A stretch of 64,000 nt of DNA from the NCBI RefSeq assembly GCF_963675165.1, contig NC_087382.1, positions 6,992,315-7,056,314 of the forward strand, in the 5' to 3' direction. The translations under genes were made by a program, and so were the position numbers. Positions within the stretch are counted from its first letter, which is position 1; each line of letters opens with the position of its first letter. The DNA is from Halichondria panicea (taxonomy: Eukaryota; Porifera; Demospongiae; Suberitida; Halichondriidae). Below, one piece after another: positions 43,392 to 55,845 of the stretch. The notes under the pieces were generated by a model. The model searched no databases, was not told the DNA's origin, and was given only the letters and a program-made list of their open reading frames with translations.

Positions 43392-46300
43392 ATGGCTCAA
43401 GGAACGACAGACAACAAGTGGTCGATTGATAAGCTGGAAGGCTCGAATTGGTCTACGTGGAAATTCCAGATGAAACACATGTTGCTGGCTAAAGGACTTT
43501 GGAGTCATGTGGATGCCTCAGAAACTATCGGAGAAGAAGCTACTCCAGCCCAGACAGCTGAATTTGAAAGAAGAGCACAAAGGGCATTCTCGTCCATTGT
43601 CATGACAATTGCTACATCCCGGCTCTATTTGATTACTTCATGTGATGGAGCAAAAGATGCCTGGGATACTCTGCGTGATCACTTTGAGCGTGATACACTG
43701 GCCAATAAGTTACTCCTAAAGAAACAATATTTTCGAATGGAAATGGGAGAGAACACGTCAGCTGAAGGTCATTTAAAGCAGATGAAGGAACTGACAGATA
43801 GACTGGCCTCGATTGGAGCTCCTGTCGATGAAGAAGTCCTGTCGATGAAGAAGACCAGGTGGTGACGCTGTTGGGAAGCTTACCTCAGAGTTATTCGTCA
43901 CTAGTGACAGCCTTGGAAGCTCGAGAGAATGTGTCCCTAAGCTATGTGTCCCTAAGCTATGTACAGCAGAGCCTTGTTCATGAAGAGAGCAAACTAAATG
44001 GAGAGTTTAAGCAGCGCGGATCAAACCAAGATACGTCAGCTCTACTGGGAGGACACAAACGAAAGTTTCAGCGTGGCAGAATAACTTGCTATGGCTGTGG
44101 TGAAGAGGGACACATTCGAAGAGACTGTCCAAACCGACCGAGACATAAAGCAAAATCAGCAGGAACATCTCAGTCAGAATCAGACACGGAGGAAACTGGT
44201 GCATTTACAACATCCCAGAGTACGTCCCAGACATCTGTAACCAGTAAGAGATGGCTGATAGACTCAGGGGCAACAAGTCACATGACCAACGCAAAGGAGC
44301 TGCTCACTGACTATGAGGAATTCTCGAAACCTGAGAGTGTGAGCCTCGGAGATGGTCGAACTCTGTGGAAGCTATCGGTGTTGGAAAAGTTGACCTGTCC
44401 ATGCAATTTAAAGTGAGTGATCCTAAAAGGTGTGTAATGTATCAAGTACTCTATGTCCCCAAACTTGCCTGCAACTTGTTTTCAGTAAGAGCAGCCGCAT
44501 CTATAGGAAACTTTCTTAAGTTTGGAAAGTCGAAATGCTGGATCAGAAACTCAAGGGGACGGTTGCTTGGTATGGGCTATCTCGTAGGGAAACTATATCA
44601 ACTGGATTGCAAGACAACAACCCCTGAGTATGCGTCAGTTGCAGCCCGCAATCAGCAGGAAGAGAGTGCCGATCTCTGGCACCAAAGGCTAGGTCATGTG
44701 AACCAGCAGCAGATATACGATTTCGCCTCTCAAGACATTGTGAAGGGAGTAAGAGTCTCGAAGTCCCCAGATATCTCTTTCTGTGAGAGTTGCGTCCAAG
44801 GAAAGATGCAGAGGAAGCCATTTAAACCAATGGGAGAAATTCGCTCAACAAGAAAGTTGGAACGCATACACAGTGATGTGTGTGGTCCCATGCCAACGGA
44901 GTCCTTTGGAGGAAAAAAGTACTTTGTCACGTTCATTGATGACTTCTCAAAGTGTTGCAAAGTTTACTTCATGCGACACAAGTTCAAGGAATACGAAGCA
45001 CTCACAACAAATGAATGTGGTCTAAATATCGGCACACTACGATCGGACAACGGAGGTGAATATGTTTCCAAGGAATTTGAAGCCTACTTGAAGAGCCAAG
45101 GGATTCGACACGAATTAACAACTCCCTACTCACCACAACAAAACGGAGTGGCAGAGAGAATGAACCGCACACTCATGGAAGCTGCTCGGTGTATGATTGC
45201 TCAAGCAAAATTGTCGGATCGTTTTTGGGCAGAGGCAGTTGCTACAGCTGCGTACCTCAGAGATAGGATGCCTAGTCGAGCCTTCAAGATCAAAATCACA
45301 CCATATGAGAGGTGGTACGCACAGAAACCGAAATTGAGCCACATACGAGTTTTTGGTTGTACAGCGTACGCACACATACCAGATTCGCAAAGAAACAAAC
45401 TTGCAAAGAAGGCTGAAAAACGACGGTTTGTAGGATACTGCTCTCAATCCAACGGATACCGACTAATGGACGAAACAACATCTAAAGTTGTCATTCGAAG
45501 AGATGTCGTTTTCAGACTGATTCACTAACTGATTTACAGACCCTAACTTCAGTACGAACGGAAACAGTACCCTGTACTAGTGAAGCTGAAACTGAAGCTG
45601 AATCTGAAGCTGAACCCGAAGCTGAAGAAACCCATCGATACCCTAGTCGACAACGGGCTCAACCAGTGAGGTATGGTCAGGATGAGTACATTAATGCTGC
45701 AATCCTTGAAAACAACCCAGCCTCAGTAGAAGAAGCATTATCAGGTGATGACTCTGAGGGCTGGAAAGCAGCTGCTGATTCCGAATATCAATCTCTGATT
45801 GAAAACAAGACTTGGGATCTTGTAGAACTACCAAGCGGTCGAAAAACTATTGGAAGCAAGTGGGTCTTTAAGAGGAAAGGACGGTGAAGTGGAGCAACTC
45901 AAAGCTCACCTAGTAGCCAAAGGTTACACACAAAAATTTGGTGTAGATTATGATGAAACATTTACACCAGTAGTGCGTTTCACATCAATTCGAGTGTTAC
46001 TAGCACTGGCTGTACAGAAGGACATGCTTGTCCACCAAATGGATGTTGTAACAGCCTTCTTAAACGGCACACTAGAAGAAGAGATATACATGGAGCAACC
46101 GTCCCACTATGTCGAGAAAGGCAAAGAAAAACTAGTCTGCAAGTTAAACAAGTCACTCTATGGACTGAAACAATCTCCACGATGTTGGAACGCTGTGTTT
46201 ACGGAATACATGGAGCAAGCAGGATTTGTTCAAAGCAGCGCTGATTCTTGTGTGTTTGTCCAAACTGAAGAGGATGACCTAAATCGTTGCTGTGTATGTG

Positions 46301-47065
46301 GACGATTTAATCATCTTAACCAAGACACCTGAAAAGATGAAGGAGGTGAAGCAAAGTTTGGAGGGACGCTTTAAGATGGGAAAGCTCCACTACTGCCTTG
46401 GTATTTCCATAGATCACAATGAAGATGGGAAGTGTATACGAATGCATCAGAAGCAGTACATACAGGCAATGCTGGAGAAATTTGGACTGACTCAAGCTAA
46501 TGCAGCCTTGACACCAGCTGATGTAAACGTAATTCTCAAAAAGGACGACGAAACCAGCAAACCAGTTGATTCTATTATTCTATTCAGTATCAGTCACTTG
46601 TAGGAAGTCTACTCTATTGTGCAATTGGTACACGTCCAGAAGTTTAACGGCCGCCAAGAGAATATTGAGGGAACAGCCGATCTAACACTGAAGTATGAGA
46701 AATCGAAGGCCGATGTACTAATGGGGTATTCCGATGCCGATTGGGCTGGAGACCAAGACAATCGTCATTCTACAAGTGGAAACCTGTTCTTGATGGCCGG
46801 AGGGGCAGTTTCATGGATGAGCAAGAAACAATCGATGGTAGCCCTATCCACCGCGGAATCTGAGTATGTCGCTCTTAGTGTTGCCACTCAAGAGGCCGTG
46901 TGGATGAGAAGATTGCTCACAGACTTAGGAGTGTGCCAAAAAGTGCCGACTGCATTGATGGAAGACAATCAAGCAAGAATCCTGTGTCACATGCTAGGAC
47001 GAAGCATATTGACATCAAATTTCACTATGTACGTGAAGCTGTAAAGGAAGGGATCATTTCATTTC
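43392..47065 (+). pseudogene. Copia gag-pol, broken
   Basis: Gag starts at ATG 43392 (WSIDKLEGSNWSTWKFQM). A 17-bp tandem duplication (43820-43836 and 43837-43853) shifts it. The zinc knuckle is CYGCGEEGHIRRDC, protease LIDSGATSHM, and the GAG-pre-integrase block LWHQRLGHVN. Integrase has HSDVCGPM, RSDNGGEY and QNGVAERMNRT. RT has HQMDVVTAFLNGTLEEEIYM and LYGLKQSPRCW. The YVDD box starts at 46292 in a new frame. RNase H has YSDADWAGD and STAESEYVAL. Breaks near 43860, 44390, 45530, 45890, 46300 and 46610 make it inactive. Confidence 0.93.
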
Positions 47066-47186
47066 ATTGACGTATTGTCCGACAGAAAAAATGGTAGCTG
47101 ACTTGCTCACTAAGCCATTGAACCGAATTCGTTTCAAGAGGAAATGGGCATGTCTCAAGAATAACAATCGTAAAATTAAGTGGGAG

Positions 47187-47361
47187 TGTTGTTATGTAAT
47201 TATTATGTAATAGAACATTCTAGAATATCTATTTAACCATTGTGTTCGTTTTTATTTTAGCACATGTTCTTACTCCTGATTTTATCTCTTGTGTGCTCAC
47301 TGACTATTATTATCTTGTTGTTGAATAGTCAAATAAACTAGCATAGACCTATATAACAACA
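47187..47361 (+). repeat. 3' LTR of the Copia element
   Basis: The 175-bp repeat follows a purine tract (AAGTGGGAG). It holds one copy of TCTTGTGTGCTCACTG where the 5' LTR (43126-43284) holds two. Confidence 0.9.
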
Positions 47362-47690
47362 ATTCCCTCATGCAACGGTAAGATGCACATGCTGGAATCA
47401 CATGTAGTTGAATGGCTGAGGGAGTGGAAGGTGGGACTTGGACTCATGGGAGAACCAGGAGCCGAATCAATTCACAATTACTTTAATAATTTGAAGGTGT
47501 CATACCGAAACTGTGTCATACCGAAACATTTCGAGCGATGTTGACAGACTGACTGAGGTGCATAAACATTTCGAGCGATGTTGACAGACTGAGGTGCATG
47601 ATGAAGCAGCACTTTGTGCACATCGCACCCTCTAATGTCGCGTGCAGACCACCACCTGTGAAAAGGCGAAAGATTAACGAGACTTGATTC

Positions 47691-48629
47691 TACCTTTATT
47701 TCTACCTGTATTGTGAAAAGATATTATGGACTACAGCAGACACTATGTCTAAAAAGTGTCATTTTCAACCGGTTAAAATTCGCTTAGAAAATAGTTGTTC
47801 ATTCTAACTTACCATCCACACCTACTAGTCTTGCAAAACGTTTCTAGTGACAGTAGTGACAGAAGCGCTTCTTTACTGGAGGACAATCATGTACTTCTAC
47901 AAGCCAATACAGCTTGTGCTGTGATCCGTTAATTTTTATGAAAATGGTATCTAAGGAAAGCATATGCTCTAGACTTCCTGCAGAGTCACATTTTTCACAT
48001 ACTTAGGCCACAATGGGATGCTCTAAAACAGCCCCCAACTTCCACTGGTTTGTGGTTTGGTGGTTTGGTGGAATGTATTATCTTGTCATAATCATGTACT
48101 ACATCCTGATAAACTAAGTGGTGAATTTTCATTGTTGTGAAACAGCGGTGAGGAGAGGGCTCACTGTGTGACACTGGGTAAGTATAGTATAGCTAGAATA
48201 TCAGTAGTAGCTAAAATAGCACAGTCTTTATGTGAGCTTGTAAATTTCATAGATCGCCCCACCTTCTCTCTGATGTCAACAATATCAGGGTGGACCGTCT
48301 GATGGAAGTGGGTCACTGTCCAACGATGACGGTTCCTGATGACAAAAGTGTGTCATCGGGTGATGGACTGTCCGGCGACGATGAAAGTTTTACCATATTG
48401 CTCTTTGTAGTTCTAAAGAGATACCTGGTATCATACTCACACTAGCTGTGCAATGATACCTGGTGACAATAGGGCTGATGGTTATACAATGTAGGCGATG
48501 GTACACCTTATCAAAACAACCAAATGATACCCACGTCTTGGGTAGTAATACATGTACGTATTGTACTTCAAATTGATATATCTTAGGATTCATATGATGT
48601 GAAAATCAAGCCAGCCATAATTATGATAG
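47691..48629. other. No gene; tail of nested element and piggyBac-type sequence
   Basis: From about 48130 the sequence pairs in reverse with 52100-51960 (AGGAGAGGGCTCACTGTG, then CACCTTCTCTCTGATGTCAA). Between 47691 and 48110 I see no gene. The right limit of the inner element lies somewhere there. Confidence 0.5.
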
Positions 48630-48939
48630 GCTGATCAAAATTTTTGGACTGCTGGCCGGGCATTTATGATAAAAACAGGTGGGCATAATAACCGTGGTTG
48701 CTATGGCAACACATGTTGCACCATTTTATACCTTGTTGTATGGGCATTCTATTGGTATATGGTTGCTAGGCATTTTATTGCTCTGGAAACCCGATACACT
48801 TCACAAGAATCCGACGGTTAAAGGGTTAAGCTTCTTAGGTCTTAGTGTGGCTAGAAATTAAGTATAAATAATTATACTCGCCTTCCTTACTACATGTGTA
48901 TAGATTGCTGCTACATAGTTTGCTGTTAAATTGTCTTTT

Positions 48940-50400
48940 TTTTTCTTCAGTTGAGTATGCCTCTCAGAAAGAAAGGAAAGCGTTCATTCGGCGAAAAAGG
49001 GTGACAGGCGAAAAAGGGACACAAAGCAATGCCATTCTACAAATACAGAACCCTTCATTGCAGTCACTAGCTTTACCAAATGGTTGGGAGCGTCTTCCTG
49101 GTAACACCACACAAAATTGATGGAGAAGGATACACCAGTGCAAGTGAAGATGTCCATTCTTGTGAATGAAGATTTTACCTGGTAGCAAGCAGCTGGTTTC
49201 TTCGAGTAATCTGCTCAAAGACATAAGATAAGCTCAAATCTTCATTCTTTTGAAGCACTGCTTCATCTGATAAGAGTGCTCGACATGAGTGCGCTGCTGT
49301 TTGTCCTGGAAATCGACAGTTTTGCAGCAATAAAAGAGGTGGCAGTGTACGTGGGTGTGGGGAAGACAAGGCGCTCATTGAGCACGCCCCAGTGGTTGAT
49401 GGGCCAAATATAACAGTGAGACGAAAAGACTGCGATTTGTTGTGTAGCCGTATTAGTGCAAACCCTACACGATGTTCAAACTGTCAGGAATTTCGGTGTA
49501 CACTTAGGAGGTCTGTTTCTAGGTTAAATCGGTCACTCCGTATCGCTTCTGGTAGTCGCACCAACTACAAGTCACTCGACCCTCAAGAGAAAAACCGTGG
49601 CGGTACTAGAGGAAGAATCTATTTCTCTCCACCCGGAGGAGTGTTCTGATGTCACCGATATAATATCGCCCGCTTTACACAAGACGTTTGCTCCAGACTC
49701 TTCCCAGTACATCTTTTGGGAACAGCAACAGCAGTACAATGTGTTGAAATGTACAATGTGTTGAAAGAAAAACGCATGGCTCATCCGCTTTGCTGTGCGT
49801 GAGTCAGGCATGATCGCTTTGCCTTCGGAAAGAACACTGTATGATTACACCCACTGGGTCAAACCACACACAGGTGTTCAGTATGAGTTTGTGGAGCGCC
49901 TGAAGTCCCAACTGAGCGGCCTCATAACATTGCTTTGAGTATGGAGATTGAGTGGAGATTTTAAGAACGAATTAGTTTTCAATAAGCACACCGGTAGTCT
50001 AACTGGCTTTGTAGACTTGGGGTCGGCGAACGAAGATATCGAAAGGTGATTCTCAAACACCTACGGTCAGGAAACTAGGCATTCGTCTTCATGGCTAGAT
50101 CACTATTTCAGCGCAAGTTTGTCAGGTACAGATATGTACACACACACTCGTATATTTATTGACACATTGTTAGTCCATATCGTGCCCAGCTTTTTTCCTC
50201 AGCTGAAAAGATCTTCCTAATGGCCTGGGAGGTGATTGAAGCTCTTAAACTATATGATGTACCTCTGACAAGCGATGGAGCACAACAGATTTTACCGGCT
50301 CTGTAAACCTAAAGGTCTGCCATACAAAACGGATACCAACAAGGAAGTGAGCTGTACTTCTTTTGCGATGTCTTCAGCCACTCCAAGAGCCGGGTGTGTA
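48940..50400 (+). pseudogene. P-element-like transposase remnant
   Basis: Plus-strand pieces read DCDLLCSRISANPTRCSNCQ (Cys-rich, 49430-49490) with LRRSVSRLNR, then YIFWEQQQQYN, then a block with ESGMIALPSERTLYDYTHW (about 49805-49855), NELVFNKHTGSLTGFVDLGS (49960-50030), AEKIFLMAWEVIEALKLYDV (50205-50262), and FYRLCKPKG followed by LYFFCDV. The order (LPS...L.DYT, then LVF.K..G.L.GFV.LG, then WE.I..L) is that of P-element/THAP9-like transposases as found in sponges and cnidarians. Frames change often and the rest of the protein is missing. No THAP finger or element ends were identified. Confidence 0.6.
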
Positions 50401-50614
50401 CATAATCTAATCTATATTTTCGTGGACTTAATTTTCGTGTAGGATTGCTAACCCACGAAATCAGCGAACATTTCGCACTATGCGGTGCCCTACGTTATGC
50501 TTTATCTACACGTGTCGTATATGCTACTACAGTGTGACAGTGAATGACAGTGAACAAAGGCAGCGGCTGAGCCTGTATGTTGACGTGACTCTACTGAGCC
50601 AAATACGGGTACAC

Positions 50615-50770
50615 GGGTACACAAGTACGACTACTGTTCTCTGTTCTTATGCCATAGGAAAAAGCAGTCTTTAGTAATGGCAGAGCCACACTGGGTACAC
50701 AAGTACGACTACTGTTCTCTGTTCTTATGCCATAGGAAAAAGCAGTCTTTAGTAATGGCAGAGCCACACT
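50615..50770. repeat. Exact 78-bp tandem duplication
   Basis: GGGTACACAAGTACGACTAC through GCAGAGCCACACT is present twice without change (50615-50692 and 50693-50770). It overlaps the C-terminal end of the piggyBac remnant. Confidence 0.9.
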
Positions 50771-52830
50771 CCACATTCTTGGCAAAACCATGTCGTGTCA
50801 GTTCGGTCCTATGTATTGACGGACATGGACCACTCGAATCTTTTACGGGGAAGTTGGAGAGGAACAATCGCACCACCATAACGACCTCCGACTGCAATAT
50901 GAAGATTCTAGGCCGCGGAACTCCTTGAAATTTAATTTTGGTTTTGGGTGGCTACATCAAACAAAGCTACATCAAACAAAAAGAAACTTTCTGTAGTAGC
51001 CCCTGAGCTGGTCACCCCTGTCAACTCCGTGCTGGTTGTACGACGGCACATCAGCGGAACCTATAGCTGTGGGCTGTGTTGTCATGGAGAGGAAATTCAC
51101 GATTTTATCTTTCCAGGCGGTTGCTGTCACGGGGGCCCTTCTGGACTGTCCCTCTGTGTAAAGGTAACGTAGCATTATTAGTGGTTGTGTGAGTGTGCAT
51201 GTTGCATGGGTGTGTGAGTGTATGTGGGTGTGTGTGTAATTATTTTGGGGAAGCTTTTTTCAATGCAGGAGGAAAATCTTTCCCATTGACGTTGGTGAAG
51301 AAGTTGTCAAAGTAGACGTGGTGAACCCGCTTGTCAATTTCTTCACCACGTGTTCTCCAACGTATTTCCTGCTTCACGACTGAAGTACCCATTGGGTCCC
51401 AGTACCCATATCGGCATATACTGCTTGAGAGCGGACCGACCTGTACCCAGCCGATCAATGAGCAAAGTGCAGGTACCGAGAGATTTCCCTGAAGCGCCTC
51501 CTTGTCGTGATGGGGGCGTAGTGCGTAAGAGGGTCTCTACTCCAATAGTCGTTCAGAGATGGTAAGTGGACAATAAAATACAAGAATACAAAAACTCCAA
51601 TAAGCTTCCAATTCTTCAGTCTTCCATTTATCGTACTTGTCATCACTCCCTGGCGTATCTATTGCTCTCAGCCATTAACCCTTTAACCGTCGGATTCTTA
51701 ATTAACAGTGAAGTGAAATGTCTCTATCGCGTTTCCAGTTTCCAGAGCAACTAGCAACTATATACCAATAGAATGCCCATACAACAAGGAATAAAATGGT
51801 GTTGCCATAGCAACCACGGTTATTGCGCCCACCCGTTTTTATCATTTTAAATGCGGTGAGATAAAATCCAAAAATTTTTTTTCATGGATCTGCCTATCAT
51901 ATGCTTGACTAAGCTTGATTTTCACATCATATGAAGTGCTAAGACATATCTTGACATCAGAGAGAAGGTGGGGGTCGGTGAACGATCTATGAAATTATTT
52001 TAGCTATACTATACTTACACTACTGATATTCTAGCTATACTATACTACTTTATACTATACTACTATACTACTTACTAGAGTCACAGTGAGCCCTCTCCTG
52101 GTCTTTCACCGTCCTGGTCCATAGCTAGCGTCTAGGTCCATGTCATGCATGTCATCAGTCCCAGACAGTTCATCAGCGTCTGGCATAAACCTGGTAGCCT
52201 TTGGGAGGTATCCTACTATCCCTGTCATCACCAGAGGAGACATCGCCATTGCTGTCCTCAAGCTGTTCAAGCACATCGGCACAAGTAAACAATCTAGCCA
52301 TAGCTTCGTGCGGTAAGATGCTAATGAAATTTTAACATAGCAACGTGGCTTGGAAAATTCTAGACTAAATTGCACGTGATTCTACAGCTCTTCCTCTATA
52401 CAGGGATGTCTATACAGGGATGTGCGTAGTTCGAGCTACTTCCTAAGTATCGCAGAATTAGAATTTCGCAAAAAAGTCGATCGTGGCCCGTGGCGGTTAA
52501 AGGGTTAAGAGGTAAAAAATGTGTAGCGGGCAATCAGAGATATCGGACCGGTCAGGGATGTAAAGGTGACAGTCTCAGACTGTTTTTATATAATATTATT
52601 TGTTATGAGCCTCTTCTGATGTTATTTTACCTGGAGGCGGTGGTGGTGGTTGAGAGGGAGGGGGTGGCTGGTGTGGTGGTTGAGGTTGGGGTGGTGGCCT
52701 GAGTCATCTAAATAATAAGAACAGTGCTTCTATGATTGTATCAATATGATTATTCGTCGTTGTCCGACTCAAGGTCTGAAAATTCATAGTCGCTACCTTA
52801 GGTTCTTCTGGGTCCTCCTCATCAAGATTC
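50771..52830 (-). pseudogene. piggyBac transposase remnant, split by a TTAA element
   Basis: Minus-strand blocks run from an acidic start (SDYEFSDLESDNDE near 52790) through a Pro-rich region. After the TTAA insertion come MAESNRYARE, LPSLNDYWSRDPL (about 51560), HHVYFDNFFTN (about 51310, with a catalytic-type Asp), ATAWKDKIVNFLS, SYNQHGVDRGDQLRGYYRK (about 50985-51040) and a Cys/His-rich C-terminus with CFFLWHKN. These are the hallmark blocks of piggyBac (PGBD4-like) transposases in order. Frame breaks lie between all of them. Confidence 0.8.
51679..52504 (-). mobile_element. 826-bp piggyBac-type element (copy 2)
   Basis: Both ends read CCCTTTAACCG inward (CCGTCGGATTC and CCGCCACGGGCC) and TTAA flanks it at 51675-51678 and 52505-52508. 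On minus it still carries a short first exon-like frame, MARLFTCADVLEQLEDSNGD, resembling a piggyBac N-terminus. It is otherwise non-coding, so it looks like an internally deleted, non-autonomous derivative. It lies within the coding region of the piggyBac remnant. Confidence 0.8.
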
Positions 52831-55430
52831 ATCATCGGACAAGATATTGCCAAGTACCTCCTCGTTGGTCAAGTTTTAGATAGTTTGAATTAATTTACAT
52901 GTATTTTGTTGTATTTAATAATTATTCAAACCGTTTTTGTGCAAAATTTTTATGTGTTACCCCCATGCAATGCTTAGTCTACAGCTCGGCCGTTTGCAGT
53001 GCTGAGGCCTCCTCCTTTCGAGATCTTGCAAAAAGAAGGCGTTCAACTACAACTGCCGCAAAAATGCGTCATAGTGACATGACGCATTTATGCGTCTGCG
53101 GCGTATAATCGGTCTGTATAATCGGTCTTCCGAATATTGACTTGAAAAACTACAACCCACATCACGCACGCACGTCTACGAATGCATTTCGATGGAAATG
53201 CAGAATGTAGCTAATAAACGCCGCTCTTAAACTGTGGCACGCTCTTGAACTGTGGCCCCTCTTGAATTGTAGCCAGCAAAATGAAACATTTAGCAAGCAT
53301 ATACGGTACGTAACTTTTTTTGTATCTTTGATATTTCCATCAAACGTTTCCATCGAACGTTAGTACTCTTGTTCTGCTTCAGCCCCTACATTGTTACTTT
53401 TCACAAAAGTTTCGATCGTGGTTCCAATGTTAGGAAACTGTTCAATTTGTTACTTTTGCTCAGCTAATCTGCGACGTACTTGCCTCTGAATGGACATACA
53501 CTTTTAAAGAATCATCAAAAATATTGCATCTGCGCTTTCTGTGACTATTTACCTGTCGCTGTTTGACCAAGAGTTGTATTGAATATCTGTATTAATTTGT
53601 CTTTCCTCTTTCTGATCAAGTTGAAGGTCCTGTACACACGTTGCTATGTTTTCAGAAACCACATCTGCTGCAAATTTGAAAGTAATTAAAATCTAATGGT
53701 GCAGTTTTTTCTTCAATGGCATTTTTTTCTTCAATGACATTTCAGAGTCTGACTCTGAAGAATTCTCGTAAGTAGCTTTTTCTTTCGTTCTGGCTAGTTT
53801 TTCCATTTCTTGATAAATACAGCACTCTCAACGTCAAGATAATCCAGAGGACTTGCATACCTAAGTGCTCACGATCAGATCCTCACGATCAGATTCACAC
53901 AGTTTAAGTAACGACTTCAACATTTTCTTATCCATATTCGAAGCAGAAACCGTTACCTGCTCTGGTATAGTCCACAGACTGGTGATACTGTACTAAAATA
54001 CGCTTTAGTTTGTCATCAAAAGTCCTGCATAAACTTGAACTCTGCCATGAGAAAGTCTTTGTGAAGTACTAACAACATAGCTACGTACATGTAGCTAGCT
54101 GCTAGTAATAATTTTGTGCTAGAGTCAAAGTGCTAGAGTCAAAGTTCACTGAGGCTACTATTTGAGAGCGGCTGCTAGCAAGGGAGGCTTTATCAAGGGA
54201 GGCTTTATACAAGAGCGGAATAGCGGCCTCTGATCGAGCATATACGGTATGTCAATAAAGAATCATCTGGAAAAGGAATACAAGACCAAATTTTCATATG
54301 GCACAGTTGTCCAACTTTGTGTCTCTGCTATGCGTTATAATCTGCTATGCGTTATAAAGGGGTAACATCAAGACGTGCACGTAAAGGATTTCAACTAAGG
54401 TTCAATCCAGACGGTCCAAGGTTTAGACTATATTCAGCTGCTCCAACATGACAATAGTACCAATAGTACCAACATGACAATAGTAAATACATCAGGTTAC
54501 CGCCTAGACACTTTGGTGAAACCCGGTAGTACTAGGAGATGACCTCCAAGAACTAAAACATAAAACACCTTTGCGCTGGTGTTGTAATTAAAAAGCAGCC
54601 CAGCCTCAGATTTCAAGATGGTATTGGAAAAACATTTTAGCTAATGCATTTTACGACAAAGATGGCAAACTCAAGAAGATGTTGTGTAGGGACCCTCCCA
54701 TGACGAGGTGCAGTTTTTTTGGACATTAGAACACTTAAAAACAAATTTTACTCTAGATTGGTAACACTTGTTACTGCTCGCAGCTCAAGGTCAAGGTCTA
54801 TTTGAACAGGGTAGAGCATATTTTGTTTAAAAAATTTATACTCATGAACCATATATTCACCTATTGGATGAAAATACCAAGAGGTTACGCAACGCTCATA
54901 TAAGTATGATCCAGTTTACATAATTATGTACGTACTTTAAGCATGAGCTTGACTTCTAATGGAAGAGCGCCTTCCAAGATGTCATGCATACACTGAAAAA
55001 ATCCAGCGTATCTAACAAGGCACGTATGTTAACACCTAGAGTAGTGGTGTCGATCAGCATTTGTCAAGTCATCACGCTCCAAAAGATCACAATGATCCGA
55101 CGCAATTCAAACTGGGATTCAAGGAAAAAAGGGAGGGTGTACTCATATACATGCATGCAGTCATTGTGACAAGTACATGACCAATACAATATGTAAAAAC
55201 AAACCTTGGTTTGAATATCTGACGCACTTCCCAAGCAATGTCGACAGAATCTAAATGCAGAAGCACTAGCTGGATTGTACGGGTACGGCACACCAATTGC
55301 CTGTAAAACACAAATTAATTATGTACATAATTCTAGGTACATGTAGTGTAGAGTATAAATACGTACTGATTCTATGATTGGGTGATCAATGTACATAGGT
55401 ACTAGGTGTACTAATTAAATTAGGCTATAG
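52831..55430. other. No gene assigned; old, duplicated sequence
   Basis: The minus strand at 53480-54000 gives frames such as MDKKMLKSLLKLCESD and VVSENIATCVQDLQLD, and the plus strand at 54350-54450 gives MRYKGVTSRRARKGFQLRFN. They look like relics of protein genes but I do not recognise them. Many 13-17 bp tandem duplications occur (for example near 53095, 53870, 54116, 54180, 54324). Confidence 0.35.
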
Positions 55431-55436
55431 GTCAAT

Positions 55437-55845
55437 TTAGGCAAAAAATTTTTTTTTCACAGGTGCTAACTTCAGCACCTACCTGTAGTCCTAGGAAAAC
55501 AACCAGCAAACTAATTAATTGTATTTTATTGCTTAATTAAATAAAGCAGTGCTTAAAGCTTCAAATTGATTACAATATCACTCACTTTGCACCTTCCTAC
55601 CCCAAAATATTTTCTGGTGAAAGGGGGGACAGTATTGACCTACCGTTTTGAGAAACTCCTCTATCCGCATACAAGAACAGCATGAAAAAATTCAATGGCT
55701 GCCTTGTAACGGCTATACAAAAAAATGTTCGGATAAAAAAAAATTTTTTTAGTTAGAGGAGCCAAAATTCTAAACTAAACTTTGTAGTGTACTGAACATT
55801 ATTAGTTTGCTCCATAAGGGTTGTTTTCCTAGGCCCTGTCACAAG
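55437..55845. mobile_element. TGTGACAG-family fragments beside the Helitron
   Basis: Positions 55437-55490 match the GGGCAAAAAATTTTTTTTCA and CAGGTGCTAACTTCA block of the 5.5 kb and 27.07 kb copies. Positions 55492-55845 form a second unit with ends CCTAGGAAAACAACC and, reversed, TGTGACAGGGCCTAGGAAAA. The insertion truncates the Helitron helicase frame at 55845. No target duplication is visible because the left end is damaged. Confidence 0.65.

Larger units (their letters stand above)
43126..47361 (+). mobile_element. Ty1/Copia LTR retrotransposon
   Basis: LTRs are at 43126-43284 and 47187-47361 (start TGTTGTTATGTAATTATTA, end AACAACA). The target duplication is ATTCC at 43121-43125 and 47362-47366. 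It splits the zinc-finger transposase gene between FYRQQF and its HMLE block. Integrase precedes RT, as in Copia. The two LTRs differ by a 16-bp tandem duplication in the 5' LTR and by extra sequence near the end of the 3' LTR. Confidence 0.93.
40423..47690 (+). pseudogene. Decayed transposase with N-terminal zinc-binding and RING-like modules, split by Copia
   Basis: The first block (ATG 40423) has paired Cys/His: HCRVCG, FSCSDRH, YCHSCNN and NCSVC. A RING-like CPICMEIVDKPVELKVC follows near 40830. Later blocks, in shifting frames, are VIWVKLGGGGSFKMTFQICN with HPNSTENTC (41860-41945), SGDYEFLCHMY (about 42085) and FLSFYRQQFP-like residues just before 43125. After the Copia element comes VRCTCW-like decay, VVEWLREWKVGLGLMGEPGA and ESIHNYFNNLKVSYRN, ending near 47685 (PPPVKRRKINET). 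The Cys modules recall the N-terminal region of RAG1-like elements such as N-RAG-TP; this is a resemblance, not a proven relation. Many stops and tandem duplications break the frame. Confidence 0.6.
40030..48828 (+). mobile_element. piggyBac-type element (copy 1) carrying nested elements
   Basis: The left end at 40030-40240 (CTTTAACCGCCACG onward) matches the reverse of 52508-52250. The right end at about 48110-48828, ending GAATCCGACGGTTAAAGGG before TTAA (48825-48828), matches the reverse of 52100-51675. Copy 2 is a continuous 826-bp element, so the 40.24-48.11 kb interval is inserted sequence. The left TTAA is degenerate. Confidence 0.7.
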
